NCBI RefSeq assembly: GCF_002257665.1
Contig: NZ_MQWB01000011.1
Coordinates: 1 to 64,000 of the forward strand
DNA: 64,000 nucleotides
Direction: 5' to 3'
Origin: Rubricoccus marinus
GTDB taxonomy: Bacteria; Bacteroidota; Rhodothermia; Rhodothermales; Rubricoccaceae
Below are positions 44,561 to 53,326 of this stretch, in pieces. The number at the start of each line of letters is the position of its first letter. The first letter of the stretch is position 1. A program made the position numbers and the translations under genes. The notes beneath the pieces are model-generated. The model worked only from the letters and a program-made list of their open reading frames with translations, had not been told where the DNA came from and did no database searches.

Positions 44561-45733
44561 ATGGAGACGCTCCCAGACCCCGCCGACCCGATCCACGACT
44601 ACGATCCCGAGCCCGACGCTGAAGCGCTCGCTGGAGCCGCGAGCGACGTAGCCCTCTGCTTGTCCGGCGGTGGCTACCGCGCGATGCTGTTCCACGTCGG
44701 CTCGCTGTGGCGGCTCAACGAGGCTGGGATGCTCCGAACGCTCGCGCGCGTGTCGAGCGTGTCGGGCGGCTCGATCACGGCCGGCGTGCTGGCGCTCGCA
44801 TGGGACGACCTGGGGTGGGCCGGTGGAGTCGCGACACAGTTCGAGACTCGCGTAGCGGACCCCGTTCGGGTGCTGGCAAGCCGGACGCTCGACGCGGGCG
44901 CGGTGCTCACGGGTGTGCTCCTGCCGGGGTCCGTTGGCGACAAGGTTGCGGCGGCGTACGCGCGGTACCTGTTCGGGGACGCGACGCTCCAGGACCTTCC
45001 GGACGACTCGGCCGGGGACGCGCCCCGTTTCGTCATCAACGCCACGAACCTCCAAAGCGGGAAGCTGTGGAGGTTCTCGCGGCCGTACATGGGCGACTGG
45101 CGGGTGGGTATCGTCCGCGAACCGTCGGTGCCGCTCGCCCGGGCGGTCGCCGCGTCGTCGGCGTTCCCGCCAGTGCTCTCCCCAGTTGTGCTCGACCTCG
45201 ACTCGTCCGACTTCGACGCGAGCACGGGGGACGGCTTGACCGGGCGCGCATACAGGGAAGAGGTCGTCCTAAGCGACGGGGGCGTGTATGACAACCTCGG
45301 ACTGGAGACCGCCTGGAAGCGTCACGGGACGGTCCTGGTCTCCGACGGTGGCGGGGCGTTCGAGCCCGACCCGGACCCGCCGAGCGATTGGGCGCGCCAT
45401 TCGGTCCGCGTGCTGGGCGTGATCGACAGTCAGGTCCGGAACCTCCGGAAGCGCCAGACGATCGGCGCGTTCGCCTCGGGCCGGAAGAGGGGGGCGTACT
45501 GGGGAATCCGGACGGACATCGCGAGGTACGGGCTCGGGGACGCCCTCCCCTGCCCTGCCCCGGAGACAGTGCGGCTGGCCGAGACGCCGACTCGCTTGAA
45601 GCGACTGTCGGACGTGCGTCAGGAGCGGCTGATCAACTGGGGGTACGCCGTGTGCGACGCGGCCCTCCGCGCGCACGTGGACCCATCGCTTCCAGCGGGC
45701 GCCTTCCCCTATCCTGACGCTAAGGTCGGATAG
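44561..45733 (+). CDS. Patatin-like phospholipase
   Basis: 390 aa from the ATG at 44561 (an ATG at 44492 adds 23 residues). The oxyanion loop is LCLSGGGYRAMLFHVG, the nucleophile elbow is SSVSGGSITAGV (GxSxG-like), and the dyad Asp is in LSDGGVYDNLG. Patatins release fatty acids from membrane lipids and are common cell-killing effectors in CBASS and related systems. It is divergent from the metalloprotease across about 150 bp. The next ORF is in the same reading frame, separated by the single TAG at 45731. It ends in Gly (AKVG). Confidence 0.88.
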   Translation: METLPDPADPIHDYDPEPDAEALAGAASDVALCLSGGGYRAMLFHVGSLWRLNEAGMLRTLARVSSVSGGSITAGVLALAWDDLGWAGGVATQFETRVADPVRVLASRTLDAGAVLTGVLLPGSVGDKVAAAYARYLFGDATLQDLPDDSAGDAPRFVINATNLQSGKLWRFSRPYMGDWRVGIVREPSVPLARAVAASSAFPPVLSPVVLDLDSSDFDASTGDGLTGRAYREEVVLSDGGVYDNLGLETAWKRHGTVLVSDGGGAFEPDPDPPSDWARHSVRVLGVIDSQVRNLRKRQTIGAFASGRKRGAYWGIRTDIARYGLGDALPCPAPETVRLAETPTRLKRLSDVRQERLINWGYAVCDAALRAHVDPSLPAGAFPYPDAKVG

Positions 45734-45793
45734 CTCCACCGTTATGCCCACTCACGACCTCAAGGTGAAGACGAAGCCCACGTCCGGCTTCAG

Positions 45794-48040
45794 GTGTACG
45801 TCAACTTCCGTCCGGTCCGGCTTCAAGGCGGGTCGGGTCGGTGCGAGGTCGAGGAAGCGACGCGGACCAACCTCGAGTGGTCCTCAGCCGTAGCCCCGGT
45901 GGAGCGGCACCTCGTCCCGCTCGGGAGCGACGCCGTCAACCGGTATAGGATCCGGGTGACGGCCGGTGCCCATGCGGGGTCGATGTGGACCGCATGGGAG
46001 GAGGGACTGCCGCGTTTGGTATCGCACGACCACGAGCGCCTGGAGGGGTGGGGCCGCCCGTATGCGCTGTGCTTCGACCCCGGGCTGACCTCGGCGTACG
46101 GTGTGGCCGAGTTGGCCGAGACAGAGGAGGAACGGGATGCCCTCCGGGAACGGCTCGCGGCGCTGTTCGCGGAGAGGGTCGAGCGAGAGTGCCGTCCACA
46201 CGAGGCGGAGCTGCGCCGCGCGCTCCCAGTGGCTGGCGAGACCGCAGAGCTGTTCTACGCCGGGGCCGCGTGCCTGCTCCGACCTGGCCTCGTCCGCGAG
46301 GCGCTCCCCGGGCTTTACGGGACCGAAGACGGAGACGGCCTAATCGAGCTCGCGGGCCTAGTCCCACTGGGTGGGGGAGCGTTTCAGAGCGGCGACCTCG
46401 TCGTGTTCGGCCACCCCATGTTTCGCCGGTCGTTCTCCCGCTACAACACGCTGAACGGCGCCTTCTTCGACACGCTTCGCGAAGCCGTGGAAGCGGGGGT
46501 CGTTGTGCGAGTGGCACTCGACCCCGACCTCGTGGGGCTGGCCGCGACATACCGTCAGCCCTACGAGTTCCAGTATTGGTTCGGCCCGCCGTTCACGGAC
46601 GACCTGTCGTCCATCGAGGCGGGGCCTGTCCGTCATGGGAGCGACGAGCGGCACCACCTATTTAGCCAGGTGATCCACACCGACTTCCACTGGTACGAGC
46701 GGAACGGGGCCTTCACGCTCGAGGTGGAGGAGGTGAGGGATTGGCCTTCTGCTGCACTCGGGGACCGCTACGGGTGCCGCTACGTGCACTCGATCGTCGA
46801 CGGGGAGACGGGGACCGTTGAGCATCTGGACGGCGCCGTGCGGGTGTACGACGAAACGCAGATGGTCGAACGGCTCGACCTGCACTTGAACCGGGCCACA
46901 CGCCAGACCGACTACACGAAGCTGTGGAGGACGGACGACCCGCTGCCTCTCGCCATGTGGAAGCGGCTAGTCCACGACTACTACCGAGACAACTACCTGG
47001 TCGGTGAGTACCTGGCAGGGAGCGACGGGAGCGAGCGGGCTGCGCTCGTGGGTGTACCCACGGCCCCACCTGGCCCCACTAGTCAAGCCAATGACGGCGC
47101 TGGCGTCCTACCGGCCCTGAGGGAGGCGAGTACCGTGGAGCATTTGCGGGACCGACTCGCCTCGCCCACCCTGCGCTCTGGCAGCGGAGTCCGCGCGTGC
47201 CTGTCGTTCCACCCCCGATCGCAGGACCCGACCCCGGAGCGGTGGTTCCGCCCGTTCACGTTCCTCCCGAGTCCCGAGCCTTACGCCCCAGCCCCCCTGC
47301 TCGAGCTCGGAACGCTGGACCTCAAGAAGATTCTGGACCATAGCGGCGGGGAGGTCGTGCTCCCGCCGAGCACGCAATACGTGCACTACCGCGACGGCAT
47401 CGTCAACCTGTGCCCGCTTGTACACGGGACCGAGGACGCCGGCCTCGTGGAGGAGACTCTCGCCGGCCTCCAAGCCTACGCGGCGTCGTGTTTGGGGTCC
47501 GGGCCGACGACTGCCCTCACGCTCACGGTCGCGTATCCGGTCGAGAACCGGGTGGTGCGGGTGTCGGCGGCCGGCTCTGCAGCCGACCTCGTTGCGTGGC
47601 TCGATGCGGTGCCGGCTCTGCCTCGCTCTCGGGCCGAAGCGGCCGAGTGGTCGGGTGAGGTGGCATCCCACTACGCTGGGCAGGGGCACGCCCCGCCGAC
47701 CGTTCTCGACCTGCTGACGCCAAGCGGGTTGTTCCTCGAGCGCACACCAATCCCGGCAGCTCTTTCGCCGCGGCCGAGGTACGACGAGGAGGCCGAGAGA
47801 TGGGCGGCTTCCTTCACCCGCCCCTCCGGCGTCTACGCAGACGCGGGGTGGAGCGTCCTCGCCGAGGCGCTGGAGACGGGGGCCCTCGGCGTCACCCTGG
47901 CATGGCTGATCGACGGGATCGAGTGCCATGGGTGCGGCGGCGACTATGGGACCTGCCCGTGTACAGTCCTGGACTCCGGGTTCGGCCGGGCCCTGACCCC
48001 TCGAGAGCTGTTCTCCCTTTCGTGGTCCGGGGACGTCTAG
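45794..48040 (+). CDS. Unrecognised 748-aa protein downstream of patatin
   Basis: No domain recognised. The frame opens directly after the patatin TAG, has no ATG and first offers GTG at 45794. A more native-looking start, ATG 45745 (MPTHDLKVKTKPTSGFR), is in another frame and would need a frameshift near 45790 to join. So the annotated N-terminus is doubtful. The protein has mixed alpha/beta content, with segments LVVFGHPMFRRSFSRYNTLNGAFFDTLREAVEAG and TDFHWYERNGAFTLEVEEV and a Cys-rich end (CHGCGGDYGTCPC) suggesting a bound metal. Probably co-transcribed with the patatin, possibly as its regulator or sensor. Confidence 0.65.
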   Translation: MYVNFRPVRLQGGSGRCEVEEATRTNLEWSSAVAPVERHLVPLGSDAVNRYRIRVTAGAHAGSMWTAWEEGLPRLVSHDHERLEGWGRPYALCFDPGLTSAYGVAELAETEEERDALRERLAALFAERVERECRPHEAELRRALPVAGETAELFYAGAACLLRPGLVREALPGLYGTEDGDGLIELAGLVPLGGGAFQSGDLVVFGHPMFRRSFSRYNTLNGAFFDTLREAVEAGVVVRVALDPDLVGLAATYRQPYEFQYWFGPPFTDDLSSIEAGPVRHGSDERHHLFSQVIHTDFHWYERNGAFTLEVEEVRDWPSAALGDRYGCRYVHSIVDGETGTVEHLDGAVRVYDETQMVERLDLHLNRATRQTDYTKLWRTDDPLPLAMWKRLVHDYYRDNYLVGEYLAGSDGSERAALVGVPTAPPGPTSQANDGAGVLPALREASTVEHLRDRLASPTLRSGSGVRACLSFHPRSQDPTPERWFRPFTFLPSPEPYAPAPLLELGTLDLKKILDHSGGEVVLPPSTQYVHYRDGIVNLCPLVHGTEDAGLVEETLAGLQAYAASCLGSGPTTALTLTVAYPVENRVVRVSAAGSAADLVAWLDAVPALPRSRAEAAEWSGEVASHYAGQGHAPPTVLDLLTPSGLFLERTPIPAALSPRPRYDEEAERWAASFTRPSGVYADAGWSVLAEALETGALGVTLAWLIDGIECHGCGGDYGTCPCTVLDSGFGRALTPRELFSLSWSGDV

Positions 48041-48133
48041 CCAGGTTCAGACCGGGCGCCCACCACATCCTCCGAGAATCGGATGTGGACGGGTTCGCAC
48101 GGACAGACGATGGGAGCTTTCTCGCACCATGAG

Positions 48134-48280
48134 ACCTACGCTTGCAACAGGCCGCGCTCCGCAAGGCTCGGGAGTTCGTGGTCCCTCAGGATGAGGTGGC
48201 GTGGACGGGGATGCCCATGACCTTGCCCGCCTCGACGTGCTGGCAGGTGATGACGATGCCTTGTCCCGGAGCAGGCCTAC
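48134..48280 (-). pseudogene. RadC 3' remnant
   Basis: The plus-strand run ATGCCCATGACCTTGCCCGC near 48210 and its flanks match the 3' part of the radC gene at 55271-55430, which encodes the AGKVMGIPVHDH region. The remnant retains the stop-proximal part (compare ACGCTCGG and GCGCTCCG), with an internal deletion of about 55 bp, and has lost the catalytic HxHPSGNPxPS region. It shows that plasmid-backbone DNA was duplicated or rearranged into the island. Confidence 0.72.
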
Positions 48281-48298
48281 CCGAGTGTTGAGGAAGCG

Positions 48299-48856
48299 AT
48301 GTCAGCACTGCGGGCGTTCCGACCCGAGTCGGCTGGCGAGAAGGGTCCGCTAATCGATGAGCCAGCGCTCGCCCGCCTCGAGTCGCTCGTCGCTGACCGG
48401 GTGATCTCGGAGTCCGCCGATCAGGCGCCGCACCTCGCCACGGGAGTGAATGCGGGGAGTCGGTACCGGACCTGGGCGCGGCACCGGTCGAAGGAGGAGG
48501 TCGCGGCCTACATCCGCCAGAGGCTGACCGCAGCACCCGGAGAGTCAGTTCCCCTGCTGCGCGCCCAGGTGCCGATGACGCAGGAGATGAACGAGACGGA
48601 GCCGTACCCCGCGAAGTACGACCGCGACGCATACGAGTCGGCCTCGGCGTACCTGGACCCGGCGGATCTGGCTGCGGCGCTTGGTGAGGTGTACGGCGAC
48701 GAGGTGCTGAACGCGGGGTGGGTCAACATGGACTACGTGCGGCTGGGGCTCGATGGTCAGGAGATCGTCTCCGAAGACGAGGGGCTGGCGCGGCAGTTCA
48801 TGGTCATGCACCGTGCGGTGACAGGTTCGGGAGTGACACGAGGGAGCTCAGGGTGA
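48299..48856 (+). CDS. Hypothetical protein, 185 aa
   Basis: It starts at the ATG at 48299. Soluble and acidic, with YDRDAYESASAYLDPADLAAALGEVYGDEVLNAGW as the most structured segment. No recognised family. The predicted N-terminus lies next to the RadC remnant, so the gene may have lost or acquired its 5' end during that rearrangement. It is followed by 72 bp and then a lipoprotein gene. Composition matches its neighbours and looks coding. Confidence 0.55.
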   Translation: MSALRAFRPESAGEKGPLIDEPALARLESLVADRVISESADQAPHLATGVNAGSRYRTWARHRSKEEVAAYIRQRLTAAPGESVPLLRAQVPMTQEMNETEPYPAKYDRDAYESASAYLDPADLAAALGEVYGDEVLNAGWVNMDYVRLGLDGQEIVSEDEGLARQFMVMHRAVTGSGVTRGSSG

Positions 48857-48928
48857 CGAGAGCCCCCAGGGTTTAAGAACTGCGGCAACCTGTCGAACCC
48901 TAACCCACACCTATCTCACCTCTCCCCG

Positions 48929-49414
48929 ATGCGTCTTCTCGCCCTGCTGTCCCTATTTGCTCTCCCCCTTTCCGGCTGCGCCGGACTTGCAGAAGCGCTC
49001 GACGAAGCCTTCCCGACGTACTCAGGCGGAGACGTGACCGCAGTGACGCTCCTCACGCTTCCTCCGTCGAAGCCGGACGGCTCGGCATGGGACCTGAGCG
49101 GTGGAGCGGACCCATTCGTCGTGATCCGAGCCGAGAACGGGGCCGTCCTCTACAACGGCTCGGTAGTGGCGAACGCGGTCCCGAGCCAGTACCCGCTGCC
49201 GTGGGCGGTCTCTGGCGTTCGGGTCGGAATGGAGGACGTGATGTGGATCGAGGTCTACGACGACGACGTGGCTGAGGACGATGTGGTGGCGCGCTACCGG
49301 GTCCGACTGGCGGACGTGAGCGGGCTGGTGAAGCCTGCGACGTTCCCGTTGATGGGGCCGGGCGGGCAGCCGATGGCCGAAGTCGACGTGAGGTGGATCG
49401 AGGCGGCAGGATAA
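48929..49414 (+). CDS. Small lipoprotein with C2-like beta domain
   Basis: 161 aa. The signal sequence MRLLALLSLFALPLSGC ends with a lipobox (LSGC), so the mature protein is lipid-anchored at Cys17. The remainder (DPFVVIRAENGAVLYNGSVV; MWIEVYDDDVAEDDVVARYRVRLADV) has the strand pattern and Asp cluster of C2-type calcium/membrane-binding domains. It is probably periplasmic and envelope-attached. Its relation to neighbouring cytoplasmic enzymes is unclear. Confidence 0.7.
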   Translation: MRLLALLSLFALPLSGCAGLAEALDEAFPTYSGGDVTAVTLLTLPPSKPDGSAWDLSGGADPFVVIRAENGAVLYNGSVVANAVPSQYPLPWAVSGVRVGMEDVMWIEVYDDDVAEDDVVARYRVRLADVSGLVKPATFPLMGPGGQPMAEVDVRWIEAAG

Positions 49415-49565
49415 CGAGTGGTGATCGTAGGTAAACGCGGGGTCGCCCGAGGCCCTCTCCCCTGCCCGACTCTGCGCCCCCCTTGGGGCCGCTGCTGCAG
49501 TCGGTGTGGAGCGACCCCGGGTATGGTGGGTCAGTGGCCGGTAGCTTGCACCACTCCAAAAGCGC

Positions 49566-50975
49566 ATGCCCACGGTCCTCTCCCAGCTCGACCCTCTCCT
49601 CAACGCCTGGCGGGCGCTGGCGGAGGACGATCCGACGATGCTGTCGATGGAGCCGGACCCCGACCGAGATGAGTTGTCTGTCGAGGTGCGGGAGCGAATC
49701 CAGGGGAAGGGAGCGGTGACCGAAGCGCTGGCCTGGTGGGCGGAACGCGAAGGGGACCTGGACGAGCGAGGGCGCGTGGTCCACCTCCAGGCGGTTCTTC
49801 ACGCCCTCGACATCCACTTTGGAGGCCAGCCGCTCCAACCCGTAGACGGCGAGGGCGAGCGGATTCGGCTCGTCGGCCAGCGGTGGTGGGGGGCGGTCGC
49901 CTCGCGGCCCCGCCGCCCGTTCACGATTCAAGAGCCGTTCCCTCATCTCGCTCGCGGGGTGCTCCACCGCGAGGAGTGGGTCGAGGAGAGGGCGGTGACA
50001 GAGGCCTTCGGGTCCGCCCTGCTCGACGGGGCGTTGCGAGTGGGCCTCTGTGCACTTCCGGGCAGCGGGCCGACGGCGTTCGAGGCCACAGAGGTAGTCG
50101 ACCTCGACACGCTTGGCTTCCGGGGGATGTCCGTGGACGATCCGTCCGGGGAGTGTGCTCCGCTGCGCGAGGCGGTCGCCTGGGCCGTCGAGCGGGGTGT
50201 CCACGTGCTGGCATTCCCCGAATTGGCCGTGGACGAGGCCGGCAGGACAGCGCTCCGGGACGCGATCGAGTCCACGCCCGGTTCGCTCTGCCTCGTGGTG
50301 GCCGGGAGCTTCCACGTGGCCTCAGAGCGCGACGCCGACGCCGTAGCGAACGGGTCCCCCGTGTGGGCCGTCGTCGAGGGGGTGGCGGTCCCGGTGTGCA
50401 CCGTCGAGAAGACGGAGCCGATCACGACCGGACCGGCGGGGTTGGGCGGCGACATCCAGCAGCGGGCAGAAGCGGAGAGCTGCACAGCCGTCCGAGAGCA
50501 CATCCAGCCAGGTGGGCGGGTCCGGGTGGTACCCACGCCTGTGGGGGCGTTCTCGGTCTTGATCTGCAAGGACGCGCTCGTACTGGGAGCAGATGGGCCT
50601 TTCGGCGACATCCGAACGAAGGCGTACCGGTCGGCCGACCACGTGGTGATCCCCTCGATGAATGGGAGCGCAGCGGCGTGGTTTTGGGGGCAGGCCGAGG
50701 AGTCCGGCCGCCACCACGAGACGGCGACTTACTACGTGAACGCGGCGTGGGTGGCGGATGATGGCGTCGATGTCGCGTTTTGGTCCCTCCCGTACCGGGT
50801 CGGCGGACTGACCACTGAGCCGGAGGACGCAGGCGGGCACGCCCGTTTCCCGTCTGGCCATGAGGGACGAGACGAAGCGGAGACCTCGCGAGTGAGCGCC
50901 CCTCCCGACAGCGGCCGGGTGCTGGTGGAGGTCCCCCTCCCTACGCTCGACTGGTTCAGCGGGGGCGCTCGGTAG
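49566..50975 (+). CDS. Carbon-nitrogen hydrolase (nitrilase superfamily)
   Basis: 469 aa. The C-terminal about 300 residues show the nitrilase triad: Glu in VLAFPELAVDE, Lys in VEKTEPI and Cys in FSVLICKDAL. Downstream HHETATYYVNAAW matches the strand following the Cys. The N-terminal about 150 residues are a separate helical domain of unknown role (DERGRVVHLQAVLHALDIHFG). Such enzymes cleave amides or nitriles, including NAD-synthetase-type glutamine and small-molecule substrates. Within this island an immune effector or signal-processing role is possible, but nothing in the sequence fixes the substrate. Confidence 0.78.
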   Translation: MPTVLSQLDPLLNAWRALAEDDPTMLSMEPDPDRDELSVEVRERIQGKGAVTEALAWWAEREGDLDERGRVVHLQAVLHALDIHFGGQPLQPVDGEGERIRLVGQRWWGAVASRPRRPFTIQEPFPHLARGVLHREEWVEERAVTEAFGSALLDGALRVGLCALPGSGPTAFEATEVVDLDTLGFRGMSVDDPSGECAPLREAVAWAVERGVHVLAFPELAVDEAGRTALRDAIESTPGSLCLVVAGSFHVASERDADAVANGSPVWAVVEGVAVPVCTVEKTEPITTGPAGLGGDIQQRAEAESCTAVREHIQPGGRVRVVPTPVGAFSVLICKDALVLGADGPFGDIRTKAYRSADHVVIPSMNGSAAAWFWGQAEESGRHHETATYYVNAAWVADDGVDVAFWSLPYRVGGLTTEPEDAGGHARFPSGHEGRDEAETSRVSAPPDSGRVLVEVPLPTLDWFSGGAR

Positions 50976-51010
50976 GTCGAGAAGGGGGCTCTAGCGAGGC
51001 AATTTAAGTT

Positions 51011-51065
51011 TTACGCTGACTGTACGATGAAACATCCGTACCTTACGCTGCGTGTACGATAAAAA
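51011..51065. promoter_or_regulatory. Tandem 23-bp direct repeat upstream of HTH gene
   Basis: TTACGCTGACTGTACGATGA at 51011-51030 and TTACGCTGCGTGTACGATAA at 51043-51062 share the pattern TTACGCTG-N2-TGTACGAT-N-A, 32 bp apart, in a locally AT-rich patch. The second copy ends 65 bp before the ATG of the downstream winged-helix gene. This is a likely operator pair or promoter with a bound regulator, perhaps that gene's own product. Confidence 0.55.
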
Positions 51066-51126
51066 CGGGTGGAGCCCATACGATACCTGTCCGCTGTTCG
51101 TATTGGCACCCTTGCCCCCTCAACTC

Positions 51127-51987
51127 ATGGAAGCTCTCACCACCCCGCAGGCCCCCGCCCCTTCGCTCTCTGAGCGCGTTCTGGAGCTCCCCTCTGACCC
51201 TGCGGTCGTGGGAGCGACCGTCGGCGATATCCTTTCCGCGTTGCGGGAGGGGGACGTAGCAGACTCGACGGCCGACGCGCTGGTCCACGAGAGCACACGC
51301 CTGGCACTCAACTGGATGGGGGCCGGGGACCGGGAGTCCCTCAACGGGCTCCTGGATGCTCTGCGCACGGCGTTGTCGGGGGCTGGGCTCGGACCCGTGC
51401 TTCTGTCGGGGCTGTCGACGGACGCTCGGTTCGCCGTGAAAGTGCTCGAGCTAGGTCGTGTGATTGGGGTGTACCTCCGGTCGAACAACGCGGCTCGGGA
51501 CGTGGGTGCGCTCTCGGGCGCACGCCGGAAGCGGTGGCGTGCCGTGATGGCATGGGCCTGCCGTCGGCGTGGCCCGTTCACCGCGTCGGACGTGCGGGAG
51601 GCGGGGTTCTACCCCGGCCGCCTAGCGTCGGCGAACGAGGCGCTGGAGGCGCTGGCCCGGCATGAAATGCTCGCTCGGGCGGAGAACGACGACGGCGTGA
51701 CGTACGCACCAACCTTAGAGGGGCGGGCGGCGACTCGAGCGGTCGTAGGGTCGGACGACACCGCAGGGTGGGCCGACCTGACCCAAGCGCGGTCGGCGCT
51801 GGAAGCGGAGCGCCGTGCGCTAGAGGCGCGGCAAGAAGCGCTAAAGCACGAAAACGAGGCTCTCGAGCATCAAAAAAGGGCGGTTCGCGAGTGGGAGGCC
51901 GCGGTCGTCGAAGGGCGCGAGCGGCTCGAAGCGGATCGACGGGAGCTCGAATCCGAGCGGATGGGCAGGTTCGCTGGTGCGATGTGA
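51127..51987 (+). CDS. Winged-helix protein with C-terminal coiled coil
   Basis: 286 aa from the ATG at 51127; upstream GTG 51052 falls inside the repeat operator and is unlikely. Residues about 125-195 resemble a winged helix (RKRWRAVMAWACRRRGPFTASDVREAGFYPGRLASANEALEALARHEML). Residues about 215-280 form a charged coiled coil (LEAERRALEARQEALKHENEALEHQKRAVREWEAAV). It is possibly a regulator of the island. No enzymatic motif is visible. Confidence 0.68.
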   Translation: MEALTTPQAPAPSLSERVLELPSDPAVVGATVGDILSALREGDVADSTADALVHESTRLALNWMGAGDRESLNGLLDALRTALSGAGLGPVLLSGLSTDARFAVKVLELGRVIGVYLRSNNAARDVGALSGARRKRWRAVMAWACRRRGPFTASDVREAGFYPGRLASANEALEALARHEMLARAENDDGVTYAPTLEGRAATRAVVGSDDTAGWADLTQARSALEAERRALEARQEALKHENEALEHQKRAVREWEAAVVEGRERLEADRRELESERMGRFAGAM

Positions 51988-52076
51988 GCCGGAGCCCCTG
52001 GTGGGGATCGTCAGAGCATCCGTCGCTGGAAAAGGCTGCGCCGCACGATGGCGGCGCACGCTGTACGAGTACCGAT

Positions 52077-52955
52077 CTAGCGGACTGCGAACAGGCCGAC
52101 CCGGCGGTCCTCCGGGGTAGCGACGGCGCGCTTCGCCGCGTCGGTGGCCGCCCGCTTCGTTGGGAAGGGACCGAGCACGTTGTCACGGTCGGCGAAGCGC
52201 TTCGAGACGGAGCCGTGCTTGATGCCGAACCGCTTTCCGCGTGGTGTGCCGGGGCCTCCGGTGACGGCCCACCAAGAGCGGTAGTCGCCAACGCGCTCGG
52301 GCGGCGGCGTCGGGAGCACGAGCGGGCCACCACTCAGAAGCCTGCGCGCGGCCTCGACGGCGCTCGCGAACGCGGCCTGGTCGCGGGCCAGACGGCGCGC
52401 GGTGCCCTCGGGGTCGCGACCAGCGTCCCGATCGGCGAGGTCCTTCGCCAGCCGGGCGGCGCCGGTCGTGAGCCGACCGACGGCGCGGCCGTAGTCGCTG
52501 GGTGGCTGCTCGCCCTCGGGTCCGCGCGTCGAGGCGCGCACGTCGCGGCCGTGGAGCCCCCACGACGCCAGGCGGCCGACGAGCCGGGCGACCAGTTCCA
52601 GCACGGCGGGGACGACGTGGGGCTCGGCCTCGCGCAAGGCGTCCCACAGTCCTTCCGAGCGGCGGAAGGTCCCTTCGACGTGGCGGCGGAGGTCGGCCTC
52701 GGTGTAGGGCTCGGGCTCGACCGGCGAGCGCCGGGACGGGTCGGCGGGCGTCTGGCGCTCGGCGCGCTCGACGAGAGTCCGGAGAAACGCGAGGTCGTAC
52801 GGCTTGCCTGTCCTCTCGCCTCGGGCGACCGCGAGCCGGGCGACGCGGGCGCAGTCGGGCCGGACGGCGTCGAAGCGCGTGAGGAGCGGTCGGTACCGTT
52901 CAGGGAGATCGGCGAGGGGGACGTCTGGGGTAGAGCTCATGGAGCCGTGGGCCAT
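52077..52955 (-). CDS. Hypothetical protein of plasmid-like backbone
   Basis: 292 aa from the ATG at 52955 (MSSTPDV five residues later is an alternative). Mostly helical (RLTTGAARLAKDLADRDAGRDPEGTARRLARDQAAFASAVEAARRLL). The small C-terminal module (KRFGIKHGSVSKRFADRDNVLGPFPTKRAATDAAKRAV) reads like a short alpha/beta domain. No named family recognised. It starts the run of minus-strand backbone genes. Confidence 0.55.
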   Translation of the reverse strand: MAHGSMSSTPDVPLADLPERYRPLLTRFDAVRPDCARVARLAVARGERTGKPYDLAFLRTLVERAERQTPADPSRRSPVEPEPYTEADLRRHVEGTFRRSEGLWDALREAEPHVVPAVLELVARLVGRLASWGLHGRDVRASTRGPEGEQPPSDYGRAVGRLTTGAARLAKDLADRDAGRDPEGTARRLARDQAAFASAVEAARRLLSGGPLVLPTPPPERVGDYRSWWAVTGGPGTPRGKRFGIKHGSVSKRFADRDNVLGPFPTKRAATDAAKRAVATPEDRRVGLFAVR

Positions 52956-53326
52956 GCTGGGTGGGTCGGTGGAGCCTGCGGGCAGGCGCCTCTCGGTGCT
53001 GCCCGCAGGCTCCGTCGGCCTCGGCTGAGCGGATCGAGGGGCGAGGGCCTGTGCAGTTCCCCTTTCCCCGACAGGGGCAGCCGCTGGCCGCCGTCGGCCT
53101 GCGGCTGGGGATCATGATGCCGGGGAGGCGGAGCCGGGCGGGTCCGAAGCGGACCCCGACGGGAGGCGTCGGGAGCGAGTGGACCGTTCTCGGTCCTGGC
53201 GAGCGGACAGAGCCGAGCGGAGGGGGACGCGGAGTGGCGCGCCGGGCGGAGCCGGTGTCTGTGCGACCGAGATGGACCCGGTCGATCTCGCGCCAGAGGC
53301 TCTCGCCTGCGGCGTCAGTGACGCGG

